From Topomyia yanbarensis (Eukaryota > Arthropoda > Insecta > Diptera > Culicidae), in NCBI RefSeq assembly GCF_030247195.1, contig NC_080671.1, positions 100,675,845 through 100,739,844 of the forward strand: a stretch of DNA of 64,000 bases, given 5' to 3'. The notes beneath the pieces are model-generated. The model saw nothing but the letters and a program-made list of their open reading frames with translations. It made no database searches and had not been told where the DNA came from. Positions 1 to 11,140 of the stretch are shown in pieces. Both the position numbers and the translations under genes were made by a program. Numbering within the stretch: the stretch's first letter is position 1; each line of letters opens with the position of its first letter.

Positions 1-235
1 CGTACATCCTGTGCATACTATACTTTTTCGAACTCTAGTGGAAACATCAGCTTTGGTTTATCGCTTGTGCTTGAAGACTTGTAGATTTGTTTGTTTGGTA
101 CATGATAGTAATTCGGCTCGGTTCCGTGTACATCTTCGAAATCTTTGCATTTTTCTCCATCTTGTTGCGCAGTAGGTAGCCATATCAGAGAAATTCATTT
201 ACGGATTTATGAAATGTATAGCAATCATCAGTTCA

Positions 236-354
236 TTTTTTGCCTTTTTCATATAAGGAAGACTGTGCAATCACTCTGAAACTCGACTTTTTAAGCTACA
301 CCCGGAGTGTCGAGTGTCATATACCACTAGATTCAGTTCGTCGATATCTGAAAA
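236..354 (-). repeat. Fragment of the microsatellite-bearing repeat family (family C)
   Basis: The GCCTTTTTCATATAAGGAAG start, the ATCACTCTGAAA block and the TCGAGTGTCATATACCACTAG block match in order the 3' end of the family seen in full at 40,336-42,222 and 48,847-49,942, in reverse orientation. No TSD or second terminus is visible, so it is a truncated copy. Confidence 0.55.
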
Positions 355-879
355 TGTCGACTGCATCGAAGCGTTATATCGTGGGGAGGCTGATTCAGTC
401 TTAAGACAAAATGATACATTAGAGCGGTTTAGCTCCGAACACATATCCGGCTAATCGCAGTGGTGAACTTCCGTTAGCCATTTGGCTCTCGTTTCTGTGA
501 ACCATTTAGTTCCTGTTTTCGCGAGCCATCTCAATTCCTCGTCGGAAGTTCTCCTGATACCGATGGCTTTTGCGCGAGTCATTTAGCTCCCAGTTTTGTC
601 GCAATCTACTCGCATAGTATATAAATCCTACTCAAAGGGCCAACCAGTACTTGGCGAGGGCGGTTCGGCGATACTGGATGGAGCGTAGCTTCTAGTTCGC
701 TGCTTCCAGTTCGTTGAAAACTCGACGACCCACCGCTGGTGCTTCACTCGACCTACTCGATCTTGTCCCTGACGGTGAAACTAGTCTGTTCACATGCTTC
801 GGTCCAGCGATTTCCGCTGGTTCGTGGTGCCCAGTACACTGGCGCCTCAAGCAAAGCTGTGGTTACTCTCACAGCCTTC
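355..879. other. Non-coding stretch with degenerate short repeats
   Basis: No supported gene. Between about 430 and 600 a loose repeat of roughly 30 bp occurs, built around GAGCCATTTAGCTCC-like words (gttagccatttggctc, gtgaaccatttagttcc, gcgagccatctcaattcc, gcgagtcatttagctcc). It may be an old minisatellite. Nothing else is recognisable. Confidence 0.35.
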
Positions 880-1860
880 CCCTTAACATAATCGTCGTGA
901 CTTTAAAAGTTCAAGTCGATGATATATTTTTCGACCGCGCTGTCTTTCGGCTGCTAGTCATCACCAACTCTGTTTTATGATGGGCAATCGTCTCCGTGTC
1001 GAGTGTCTCCTCTTCTAGCGATTGTCCGATTACTTGGAACACCACATCATCCGTGAAGCCGAAAATCGTTATGTCTCTGGGAAGGTTCAGCTTCAGTACT
1101 CCATTGTACACTGCGTTCCACAGCGTCGAGTCGAGGAACGTCAGTTGTAGTTGTGATTCCCCCTTGTCTGTCTCGTAGATCAGTGTTCGGTACTGAAAGT
1201 AGCACTATAATATCCTGCAGAGTTACTCATGCTGTACAGCGAATGGGCGATTGCTTCCCAGCTAGTACTATTGAAGCATTCTTCACGCCTAAGGGAACCA
1301 CCACGCCAAAACGATATCCTTATCTCTGCTGTCTCCAGAGTCCCCACAACCGTTTGGATGGATTTCACTGTAGACCTGCCTATAAGGAAGCCGAATTACA
1401 TGAGATGCCGTTCTCACGGTCCGCGTACTTCGTTAGCTTGTTCAGGATTACTTAATCTCTCTAACATTACCAGGGATATATTGACTACGCTGAAAGATTT
1501 CCATGTTGTCCCGGCATCGGAAGCAACATCAGCTTTTGTCGCTTCCAATTATCGGATCGTTTTGAACATATCCGGACTCTCATGTATCGCTCCACTTTTA
1601 TGGCTTTCGCCATCTCGATAAGCTGTTTGTTGGTAAATCGATCTTCATCTTTGTGATCATCCTCCTCACTGTACGGCGAAAATAGATTCATGTTGTGGGG
1701 AAAACCTTTCGATGGTGACCTCCATCTTTTCCGGGCACCTTTCAGGTGGTGCAGCTGAGCCTTTTATTTTTGTTATGCCAACTTTGTAGGTCTTTCCTAA
1801 GGAAATTCGCGTTGGCTTTGTGGCAAGGCTTTCTTGTACAGCTTGACTGCTTTGTTGAGA
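880..1860 (-). pseudogene. Decayed LINE reverse transcriptase (non-LTR retrotransposon ORF2)
   Basis: Read on the minus strand and across several frameshifts, this holds the pieces of a non-LTR reverse transcriptase in the right order: a linker with a CPEKMEV block near 1.75 kb, a TNKQLIEMAK block (1485-1691), an FGFLIGRSTVKSIQTVV block, NSTSWEAIAHSLYSM, then TLWNAVYNGVLKLNLP and the catalytic-loop region GFTDDV (911-1111). In active enzymes this loop is normally (F/Y)ADD; here it is TDD. About 20 residues after the loop are missing (SLEEETLDTETIAHHK reads as a deletion). The endonuclease that should precede RT is absent: ORF1 ends only about 70 bp before the linker. Style is R1/LOA/Jockey-like; the exact clade is not settled. 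Non-functional. Confidence 0.7.
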
Positions 1861-1928
1861 GCGGTTCTTGCAGCTCGCTTCCCTCGAGCTTTCTGACTCT
1901 TTTTAATTTTAAATATATTTTACACAGC

Positions 1929-2830
1929 TCAATGCGTTAGCACAACGGAGCCGTGGAGCGCACATTGGGGGTCATTTGGTCCGTCTTCTCTCGCGTTTTC
2001 GTTTACGTCCATGTCATCATCGGTACTGCATTCATCTTGCTCATCGTCGGATGTTCTTATTTGTTGTTTGTGCTTACGGGTCGCTATTGTAAATCCTTCT
2101 TCATCGGTATTAGATTCCTTATTGGTGGTGTTGGTTGTTGGTTTGGAAACATTTGCTGTAATCGTTGTTACTTCGATGTTGGTAATGGCAGACGGTTTAG
2201 TGGTACTGGGGCCGATCGTTGTTGAGCTAGTGTTTGTGAATGTCCGGTCTGCAGTCGTTGGTTTACCAACTGGTTGTGGTTTAACATACGATGATTGTAT
2301 ACCGGCTTTGGTCGTATCAGGTGGAATTTCTTTAGCAGTCTCTGCGCAAGGTTTCCTGTGGTGTAGCGGATGATCACAATATTGACAGGTAGGAATCTGT
2401 CCTGGGTGCGTGACTAGTGTTCGTTGAGAATATTCAACATCATTAGGTGATTAGCATGTGAAAGTCAAGTAAGAGGGAATAGGTTTTGTCGGACGCATTC
2501 TCACCACACGAACTTCGTTGTGGAGTCTTGGGAAGAAGTTCCTCCAACTATCTTCCTTAACACTATTCACCTCTCCGTATTTTGACAGGATTGATAGCGA
2601 AGGAACTAGTACGTGGTGCCAGGTCATGTATCTTTATTTCAATACTGTCAACATCTATATACGTTGGAATACTGTATAAAATGTCATTACATTCGATGAC
2701 GTGTTTCGTGTTGTTCTGGGAAGCGAATGATTCTGCTTGACTAATATTTTTTAACATGTTCAGTACCGCATGACGTAAATGGTGGAATTGCACCTCATAA
2801 AGTACCGCAAGCTACGTTGAACTTCAAGTT
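1929..2830 (-). pseudogene. Decayed LINE ORF1 with CCHC zinc knuckle
   Basis: The minus strand carries a nucleic-acid-binding ORF1 interrupted by frameshifts. From the N-terminal side: a VQFHHLRHAVLNML-like segment (2563-2793), a SVKEDSWRNFFPRL...VRVVRMRP segment, then the zinc knuckle CQYCDHPLHHRKPC (CX2CX4HX4C) near 2.36 kb and a Thr/Ser-rich, acidic tail ending at 1929-1931. The same layout recurs at 15,969-16,704, so both come from one LINE family. It lies upstream, in reading direction, of the RT fragment at 880-1860 and probably belongs to the same internally deleted insertion. It is broken and not expected to be expressed as a protein. Confidence 0.65.
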
Positions 2831-4667
2831 CACCTTCAACATTTGCTCCCCTTCATGAATTGATGGTATTACCGGATATTTCGTGTAGTCAACAGCAACC
2901 AGTGGTGCAAATTTTCATTTTCAAATGCCAACTTTCAGCTCAATCAAACCCAACCATGATTCAAATTCAAAGCCTCTCTTAATCATTCACTTTAAAGTTG
3001 GCGGGATTTTCATAACCGAAGCGTACGTCTTCATTTCAAATTGATGCTTTTTCATTCACCAACCAAAGTTGTCATCTGCTCTGTAGAGGCCAGTTTAGGT
3101 TAAATGTTGACAGGTTTAGCTTAAATGTTTTCAAGCTTACATGAACAGCAAGAAGTAGGGTAGAAGTATCATTCTTCGCCCCCTCCCTAATTTTCGCCCC
3201 CCTTGCAGAACAATTACAAATAATTCTATCTGCTTTACGATCTGGAACTCCGCTTTCGACTATTACTGAAAAACAAACTAAGTCGAATGAAATGTGATGA
3301 CTGCCCTATTTTCAACAAAAATATTTCATAATGTATTTTTAATCGTAAATAAAGTAGTACCTGTAGAGCACTTATTTTCCTGAAAACTAAAAATGGCGAC
3401 AATTTTTTATCGCGGGGAAAGTTATATAAATTTTGTGGGTAAGCGTTAGAATATTCAATAGTAATGTTTTTAAGCATTGCAGGAATATATGTCAACGCAC
3501 ATCCGCGATTATTACCTTTCTTTAATTAAGTTTGAACAATTTTAAAAAGTGGCGAAAATTAACGCAAGATGAAACTCAATTCTAATCTTCGCCCCTGGCG
3601 AAATCCCATACAGCGTTCTTTTCTTCGTATGGGTTTCTATCTTCGCCCCGTTCCACAGTGGTCAGAAAGTAGACTATTGATTTTAGTTATGTGAAGTCTT
3701 TGGGGAAATTTCTTGAAATAAAACGCTCTTTCTTTCAATCACATCAGATCGTTGACTAATCCCCTTAATAGTTAGTTACGAAGTTTATTTTCTTCAATAA
3801 TTCAGATAGAAAAATACTCACTTCAATTAAGTTGTAGAAAAACTTATCAGGAAGATTTCTTTCGGAAACTCTTGGTTTTCGAGATAAAGGGCATTGTTTG
3901 TGAAAGGCCCCTCAAAAACAGTTTTTTCACCATAACTTCTATTATGGAGCTTCAAGCGATTTCTGATATTCTAGAAAGTAATATAGACGGCTGAAATTGA
4001 CAATTTTCTAAAATACCATACCCTGTTTTCGCTTCGCTTTTCGCTATTTACAGAGCTATTCACTCTTTCTAAGGTTAACATCTCTAAACCGAGTAAAAAC
4101 GGATAAACTACCTTTTTTATATACTGGAAAAATAAGAGCGCCCCAAGACTGCTCTCTACCTATTCAGTTGCAGTGAAGATAATCAGATTCTGCAATCTAT
4201 CTTTGAATCCAGCGCAGTTGTTTTCGATTTCTAAAATATGTTATTAACAATTCAATTAAAGTATATCAATTATAATTAGAAAACATTTTACAAACGTAAT
4301 GTTTGATGTTTTACGAATGTATATTCATGATATGCGGATTCTAAACAGCACCGAGCAGGTTTCTAGGCTTTCTCTGTAAGGAAGACAATACCTATCAAAA
4401 TACAACCTCTCCATTCATTTTTAATAGTTTATAGAGAAACAAGCCAAAAATTAATTCGTTTGGAAAGCCTTAATCAAAAAACAAATACAACGGAGTTTCT
4501 GTCTGTGATTAAGGGGTTTTATATATTGAGGTGCAGGACAAAAGGGAAAAATTTGAAAAGTTTATGAAGGTATGTAGCCATATTTATATCAAATACTTAT
4601 TATACGTCTAGCGTAGTACAATGTCTATTTTACAAAACCCACTTGTGAACATGAAAAAATATTAATA
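2831..4667. other. AT-rich non-coding DNA with CTTCGCCCC repeats
   Basis: No gene recognised. From about 3,156 to 3,660 TCTTCGCCCC words recur (3,176, 3,196, 3,585, 3,645), and the start AGGGTAGAAGTATCATTCTT resembles the inverted end at 7,070-7,107. The stretch 3,720-4,100 reads like a simple-sequence-poor repeat with polyT/polyA runs similar in style to the 26.1-kb repeat. Confidence 0.35.
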
Positions 4668-5146
4668 GGGTGGGTGCTCCTATAGTTGAGGTGCACCAAT
4701 AGTTTCAGTAGTGGGTTATACGCCTAACTAAGGTACCAACTATCAACAAATATTTTTTTATCGATTCATCGCACTAAAATTATGCGACAACAAAACTGGT
4801 ATCCGTGAAATTTGCTCAAAAAACTTTTAAAAAATTGATGTTCTTTGAATTTTGAATAGGTGCTCCCTTGCACTTATAGTTGAGATAGTGTACCTATAGT
4901 TGCAAGTCCCATAAGAAATCAATGGGATTTGCAACAATAGGACCAGAAATTACTATTGGTACATGTGTTCCTACAGTGGTACTAGTGGTTTTGAATACAT
5001 AAATTGGTTATTAAACAATCTTTATATTTTTCCTATGAAGTAGGGATTGAAAGCTTTCGTTTAATGTATTAACATTGCCCATAGGTCTATTCATCGATTT
5101 TTAGCAAAAATTTTCCTTGAGTGTGTGACTATTGGTACATCCACCC
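4668..5146. mobile_element. MITE, 479 bp, TA target duplication
   Basis: The ends form imperfect terminal inverted repeats: GGGTGGGTGCTCCTATAGT on the left and, inverted, GGGTGGATGTACCAATAGT on the right. TA flanks both sides (4666-4667, 5147-5148). The interior repeats the words ATAGTTGAGGTGCACC and CTATTGGTAC and has no coding potential. Size, TIR and TA duplication suit a Tc1/mariner-type non-autonomous element, though TAA also fits. Confidence 0.6.
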
Positions 5147-6208
5147 TAATTGTCGAAGTTATAACCAGTTCCACAAAAGCGTGTTTTCTCTAAGAGATTT
5201 GCCGTGACTACGATTGCTGTATAATAGCTCAATTGAAAACATAAAAACAAAAAAAAATCAGTACAGGCACTTGTGGTGTCCTTGAACTATGCATTGTAAT
5301 TTTTTTATTTTTGTGATCGGGGACGATTTTTCCAAAAAAAATCCACTATTTTTCTATTATCACTGAGATTTTTTTTAAGAAATTCATAACACTGATATGA
5401 AAATTTTGACGAAAAAATGGAATCATTCAAGGACACGACAGTTAAATTACAAACAATTTAAAAAAAGAATTTGACATCGGTTGAAAACATTTTCGGCAAT
5501 CGAAGTCACAGCAAAGACGTTTGTGGAAAAACATGATTTCGAGATAATCACGTGCAGTTTCTAGTATATACCCGGGACCTCATTAGGGAATAGTGAAATA
5601 CGCTATAACGGTTCTACTACTTGGATATTTATAATAATTTGGAAAAACATTCTTAAGAACTTATACTGCCGCTCTACGTATAATTGTCTCATGTGTATTG
5701 GGTATTCCATTGCACATGGAGTAGTTTTGCGTATAACGATAAGAAAGACAAAAGAATAGTTATTGTTTCGATTTTTGTATCTACACATATATCCTTTTAA
5801 TTTAAGTGAGCATCTGTAGTCATTTTGGGCATATTCGAAATATTTGAAAGAAATTGAATTTGTTGCTCCAAGTCAACTACCAAAAATATATCTGTTTCAT
5901 TCATAATTTACATAAAGAATATCAGTTGATAATTCCAAAATGATTTTTAAAACATATGCTTGACATATTAATTTATGTATCCATTGCATCTGCTGCAAAA
6001 CCGGAGGCAAATAAATTTTTAATCCTGTGCAGTTACGAAAATGTAGTGAGAAGCCTTGGGGTGTCTTGATTTTTCTAGCATTTAGAGTATTTTTCTAGTA
6101 ATGCTATTTAGTTAACGAATGGTTTGTTCATTTTTGCACGTTGCTATTCTCGTTCGTTGGCGCGTACATCGCCTTCCTTGTTCGCGCGAAATATCGAGAA
6201 CACTTATA
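5147..6208. other. AT-rich non-coding DNA with a loose inverted repeat
   Basis: No gene recognised. The segments near 5,170-5,225 (CCACAAAAGCGTG, GATTTGCCGTGACTACGATTGC) and 5,490-5,535 (GCAATCGAAGTCACAGCAAA, GTTTGTGG) are inverted copies, suggesting an old element of roughly 370 bp. AAGGACAC words occur inside in both orientations. The rest shows nothing I can name. Confidence 0.3.
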
Positions 6209-6335
6209 TGGCGTTTTGGTTTTTTCTTGGTGCTACACCGTTGTAGTGTAAAGAGATAGACTGATTACACTCAAGTTTGAATGAGTATAACACCGACTAC
6301 ACCGGTGTAGTGCACTGTCAAAAACGAATATGCCA
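6209..6335. mobile_element. TGGCG-type MITE, 127 bp
   Basis: Left end TGGCGTTTTGG and right end TATGCCATTA are inverted, and the inside carries two inverted ACACC(G/A)GTGTAGT blocks plus a GAGATAGACTGATTACACTC core. A clearer copy of the same family at 31,636-31,766 has TTA on both sides. The target duplication here is ATA/TTA. Fits a PIF/Harbinger-like MITE. Confidence 0.65.
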
Positions 6336-6546
6336 TTAGTAGTCCATGCTCTTCGTGCATCCACACTCGCGTGTGCTCTTCAACGCATTTCTCGCTTGCG
6401 AGATAACAAAGCACACGAGACTTTGCGAGAAAAGCTTCCTGGATATGCCCTACATACTAGATGAAAGCTTGGGTTTCTCGCGAGCATTCCGACTCGAGAT
6501 TTTGCTTCACCCGGGCGCGAACGATGAAGAGCGCTAGGCATGCTCT

Positions 6547-6619
6547 GCCCATGATCGCAAATCAGTCTCATAAAGATAGGAAATCCCATAGAAGACGGGA
6601 CAAATATGCGATCATGGGC
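6547..6619. repeat. 73-bp hairpin repeat
   Basis: A 13-bp perfect inverted repeat, GCCCATGATCGCA and TGCGATCATGGGC, brackets 47 bases, inside a more GC-rich 350-bp patch (6,340-6,700) that has several TCGCGAG and CTCGCTTGCGAG words. It may be a very small MITE. No clear target duplication. Confidence 0.45.
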
Positions 6620-6835
6620 AGTGCTATTCGTACACGCTCGCGAACGAACGGACTTGGAGTGCTTCTCGCTCGTTTCGCAACACAACATAACAAGACTGCA
6701 AATACAAGAGCTTGTAAGTTAACGTATCATTTGTTTGATAGTTAGTTTTTGAAAATATATAATCTGAATTTGTCTAATCTTTTCTCTATTACCAATTCTG
6801 TGATATTGTAGCATGATAGAAGTCGTGAAATTGTG

Positions 6836-7107
6836 CGTGGTCGCACGGGGGCGAAGAATAGAGCAAAAGGGGGGCGAAGATTAAATTTAGGGGGACGAAA
6901 ATTGAAACACATCTTGATTTAGAATATTGTTATTTTTTCGTTAATTTAATGTTTTAAATCACTTTTATTCAGGATTATTGGATACTATATGATACGTGAT
7001 GAGAATGATAAAATAAAATTAGTTAGAGCAATTCAAAATTGTTGAAATTTAAAGTTTTTCCGCAAACAAATGCTTTAGGGGGGCGAATTATAGTACATTT
7101 ACCCTAT
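6836..7107. repeat. Degenerate GGGGGCGAA repeat element
   Basis: GGGGGCGAAGA-type words recur (6,848, 6,875, 7,077), and the right end, read inverted, gives AGGGTAAATGTACTATAATTCG, similar to the start at 3,156. These may be two related elements or the two ends of one old insertion; the sequence alone does not settle this. No coding potential. Confidence 0.35.
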
Positions 7108-7429
7108 GTTCAGAGTAGTTTTGCTTGAAAAACTTAGTCAATATCCCAGTACAGAGATATTCACAAGGTAAATGAAATCGAAAATGAAAGGAAAATGATT
7201 GAGCAGCTCGACTGTTTGAATGAATGATGTAAACGAATAACTGCGAATTGAACATAGTAGGGCATGATTTGAGATTTGTTCTTCCTTCAAGTTCAAAACA
7301 ACCTGGTGAAAATTTGCAGCTCTGACAGCAACACAGTTTGCCCGCATCGTGATATACTTTTGCTTGGCATTGTCACTCATTGTTTGTTCACGTATCACAC
7401 ACTAGGCAGAAGGAATCAATTTTTGCCAA

Positions 7430-8060
7430 GCGTCGCGCGGGTAAATTTGATTACTTGCCCTGCTATTGCAGCGGAGCGATTTCTAGCTTCTGAACTGAGC
7501 GAGATGAGAAACCGAAGTGATCTCCGACTTCTTCTCCAAGCTCGGAGGCAACTTATACGTAGATCGATAATCGTCGTATTGCACCCGGCGACCGTTTCTC
7601 AGTTTCCCATCCCTTGGTATGGTCGCATTACACGCCTTTGTTAGTAGTGCCGTGAACTCGTTCGCATTTAGGTTGAAGAGGATACCCTCAAATTCAAGTT
7701 CTTCGACGGACACGTTCCTGTGAAAAATCGCTGTTTTCCATCTTCACTCGTTTATATATCTCCTACATATTCATATTCATGTGTAGTTCATAGTCCTGTT
7801 ATCAATGCTGTGCCAAATCGCTTGGTGGTCGCTGTGGATATATCCTCGCACGCTTTTCAGTCCATCTTTACGGTTACTCCAAGGATACAAAAATTAACAT
7901 CGATAATGGATTCCCGGTTCTTCCTGCGGTAAGTGCCGATGATACCATTATTTGTAAGATCTATATTTAGCTTTGCTAGAGCATTCTTGATCGCTGATGG
8001 CCAGACAAAGTTCTTTTGATTCCAGCGTCTATCTCGAAAATTTCGCATGTTTCTGGTTCT
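7430..8060 (-). pseudogene. Decayed LINE endonuclease fragment
   Basis: Minus-strand pieces match the end of an apurinic-type LINE endonuclease: SIIDVNFC near 7,890, then in another frame SDHQAIWHSIDN (the conserved SDH loop that carries the catalytic His), followed by FEGILFNLNANEFTALLTKACNATIPRDGK (split here: NLNANEFTALLTKAC then the R(D/R)GK-(P/L)RNGRR segment) and EARNRSAAIA, typical of the endonuclease-RT linker in this LINE group. Several frame changes are needed. Nothing downstream reads as RT, so this is an isolated fragment. It is the domain missing from the element at 880-2830, but the order along the strand does not allow both to be one insertion. Confidence 0.6.
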
Positions 8061-9596
8061 TGGAATATTTCAGAATTAATGTCTCTTCGGCTTCTCGCAA
8101 AACGGCTTATTCGATTTTCACAAGCTTAGCCTTAAATGGAAGGTTTGGTAGCAGATTTTGATCTGATCAAGTTCATAAGAATCGCACATATGGCTGCGGA
8201 AATACGGTATGAATACTACGATCCCATATGAAATCTTTAAATGTCAAAAACCTTTCGGTAAAGCTCATGTATATAGAATATTGAACCACATATAAATCTC
8301 CAGGAGTCTGATTTGAATTCAGATTGTTTCCTTATCGAAATTATTTTCGAATGCAACGATCGATTATGTCTCGATCGACTGTTGAGTTTAATTTGGAATC
8401 GATTCAGAAGTCGGTCTGTATTAGCCTTTCCATGAGATGTTTGTTTGATAATACACAGATGGGTCCTTCCTTCCGCGCCCAGCAATCGTTTCATTTGATG
8501 TTGGACTGGATCGATGATCTCATTTAAACTTCACATTTACCCGAGAATGGTCAAATTAAAAATTATCATGGGATGGTAATTTCTAAAACTACCATAATAG
8601 TTTTCAGTTACGAAAAGCAAAACTCTATGGAAGCTATTTTTGTTCTATAAAACGTGACAATTTTTTGAATTTTGGTTATTTTAAAAAAAATTATTTGCCC
8701 CCTGATTTTTTTCAGCGATTTTGCAGGGGGGGTGACATAATTTTTAAAAAATATTTGTAATGGCCTTACTTATGGCAATAAATTTGAATTACGATTCTCA
8801 CAATTGTTATAATAAAAATAGGTTTGTATCTGTACTGATTAATGGTAGCATTCGCTGAGGCTTCCAGAACTTTTAGTAGTAGCCATTGTTATCATAATCG
8901 ATTTTAACGTCACCCAAAGTTTAAAGCCTAGGGTTTAGTTCGACCTGAAACAGATTGAGTCGGAGTTGGTTGTTATATTTGCGCTGGAATCCATTCCAGA
9001 TTCCGAAACGTGTTTCGAAAGGTAGTTTCTCCGAGATTTGTATGCTTTTTAATGGTCACGCGCCGATTTAGACTTACGATTCGTATAATTGCAATAAATT
9101 TGGTTTAGCGAATTTCGATCATTTCCCTGGGTCTTCTAGAAACGGTAGAAGCAGCCAATTTAGATAGAAAATGGCCGGCCAATGATTTTAATTTCCGATT
9201 CCAGGAATTGTGCTGTCTAAATTGGTCAGACTGAACTTCCCTGAGACATCCGGAACCGTCGCAAATAAGCATTATGATTAATCATGCTCGAAACATGATT
9301 CACGCTGAGTACGTCACTTCCCTGATAGCTTCATGAATGGCAAATAGGTTTACGATTATCACCGATTACATACACATCAGTGATGAATTAATAAAATACA
9401 CCATTTAAAACATTCAAATGACAGCAGAAATATAAAAAAGAAATAAACAAACAAAAGCTGATGTCGTTTTTCAGTTATCAAAAGCGACATCTAACAGCAA
9501 ACACACAGATTAGTTTTCGCGAGCAAATGTCAAAATTCCGCACGGAAGAAGGAAAAATATTTCGCGACCTCATTTCGCAAGAGGTGCATACTAAGC
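8061..9596. other. Unannotated DNA, possible short reading frame at its end
   Basis: No recognised gene. A 62-codon frame at 9461-9649 (+) contains an amphipathic, protein-like stretch (FREQMSKFRTEEGKIFRDL) but runs into the left arm of the hairpin below and has no known relative; I do not call it a gene. The remainder contains scattered AT-rich sequence and no repeats I could pair. Confidence 0.3.
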
Positions 9597-10098
9597 TTAA
9601 GGTTCAAGTTACCTTTTTTAAGCATGTGTTAGAATTGAACGCTTGGTAGTGTGCGTAGGAAAATTTGTGTTCAGCTTTGCCACCGGATTATCCATTTAAA
9701 CCTTTTTAAAACTCTAAAAGAAGAATATCAGTCGATTTTTTAGATCACCACGATTCAAATCATGCAAAATACCTGCTGGAAAAACCATCGGCTTAATTGG
9801 ATGGTGCTTTTGAAAAAGTGGCTGTGGTTTTTTCTTTGCGCAGTTGTGTTGCGTACCCCAGCTCGGTGTGGTAGTGTGACAAAAAATCACAGCCACTTTT
9901 TCAAAAGCACCATCCAGCTAAGCCGATGGTTTTTCCAGCAGGTATTTTGCATGAATTGAATCGTGATGATCTAATAAATCGACTGATATTCTTCTTTTCG
10001 AGTTTTGAAAAGGTTTGATTGGTTAATCTGGTGGCAAAGCTCAACACAATTTTTCTTACGCATACTACCAAGCCTTGAGGTAACTTGAGCCTTAACCC
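9597..10098. repeat. Long inverted repeat (hairpin), about 0.5 kb
   Basis: Arms of roughly 220 bp (9,597-9,835 and 9,880-10,098) pair around a loop of about 45 bases. The innermost 130 bp are nearly perfect: for example CACAGCCACTTTTTCAAAAG pairs with CTTTTGAAAAAGTGGCTGTG and GCCGATGGTTTTTCCAGCAG with CTGCTGGAAAAACCATCGGC. The outer part is looser, with a 27-base insertion in the left arm. Short open frames on both strands are by-products of the palindrome. It may be a foldback element or a source of hairpin RNA. Confidence 0.7.
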
Positions 10099-10124
10099 TT
10101 AATAAAATTTCACTTCAAAACTAA

Positions 10125-10802
10125 GGGCATGTTCAGGAGCGTTTTATTTTGTATAGGAGTTTCAAAATAGAACTGGAACTGAAACATTCACATCCCCAGC
10201 AGAGCGTTTTGTTTTATAATTTCGAACAGTTTTGTTTTAAAATTTAAAACTGTTATACGGCGGCATTCTATTTGTTGCTAATTTTAAAACACATTTAGAA
10301 CTGTGTTTTAAATACATGGAGAGTACTCAGCACAGACACTTAGACCCGATAGACCGGGGGAAAATAAATTTGAATGCAGCAACGTTAAGGGCATGTTCAG
10401 GAGTGTTTCAGTTGAAGATTCATAATTTTGACAGTTCTATAAAATAAAACTAAAATTTTTAAAACTAGAACTTGCTGTCCCCAGCAGTTATTTTAGCGGG
10501 TGTTCTATTCAGTTTAAAATTCATTTCCCGCCATGCCCTTAACGTTACTGCATTCAAATTTATTTTTCCCCAGTCTATCGGGTCTAAGTGTCTGTGCTGA
10601 AAACTTTGCATGTATTTAAAACACAGTTCTAAACGTGTTTTAAAATCAGCAACAAATAGAACGGCGTCGTATAACAGTTTTAAATTTTAAAACAAAACTG
10701 TTCGAAATTATAAAACAAAACGCTCTGCTGGGGATGTGAATGTTTCAGTTTCAGTTTTACTTTGAAACTTCTATACAAAATAAAACGCTCCTGAACATGC
10801 CC
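10125..10802. mobile_element. Long-armed TIR element, 678 bp, TAA duplication, with inner copy
   Basis: Terminal inverted repeats of about 265 bp start GGGCATGTTCAGGAGCG and are flanked by TAA on both sides (10,122-10,124; 10,803-10,805). The central part (10,389-10,538) again starts GGGCATGTTCAGGAG and ends CATGCCC, so it looks like a second, shorter copy in the middle of the first. Words such as CCCAGCAGA and GCGGGTGTTCT are shared with the arms of the large inverted repeat (40.06-40.2 kb and 45.15-45.3 kb). TSD and GGG start suggest PIF/Harbinger. No coding. Confidence 0.7.
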
Positions 10803-10865
10803 TAAAGGCATCGCGAGACATAAATTTTAAAATGAATGAAACACCCGCGAAAGTTCTAGTTTTAA

Positions 10866-11062
10866 AATCACTTAAATTGCAATAGATTTGCACATTACTG
10901 TTGATGTGCAGTGTATTGAATTCTTGGTTCTTTTTCATAAGTATGTCAACAAATTATCACATTCAATTTAAATGAAGCACGAAGGAATCAATAGAAAATC
11001 ACTTCAATTGTTGTTGGCTTGCACGTCACAACTGATGTGCAGTTCTTTGAACTCTGAATGCT
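10866..11062. repeat. Two direct repeats of about 70 bp, 132 bp apart
   Basis: AAAATCACTT(A/C)AATTG...GATGTGCAGT...TTGAA...TTGG occurs at 10,866 and 10,998. A weaker third copy (AAATCACTTCAATTAGTAG) lies at 11,651, on the other side of the two-exon gene. The repeats bracket that gene but give no clear element ends. Confidence 0.4.
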
Positions 11063-11140
11063 TGGATTAGCTTGGAATTTCATTTTGGATTAACAAAGTA
11101 GCTTAAAATGTTCATTTATATTTATATTTTACATGTTAAT

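Noticed and set aside
9714..9959. Two overlapping frames of 60-65 codons on opposite strands
   Set aside because: They are the two strands of a near-perfect palindrome.
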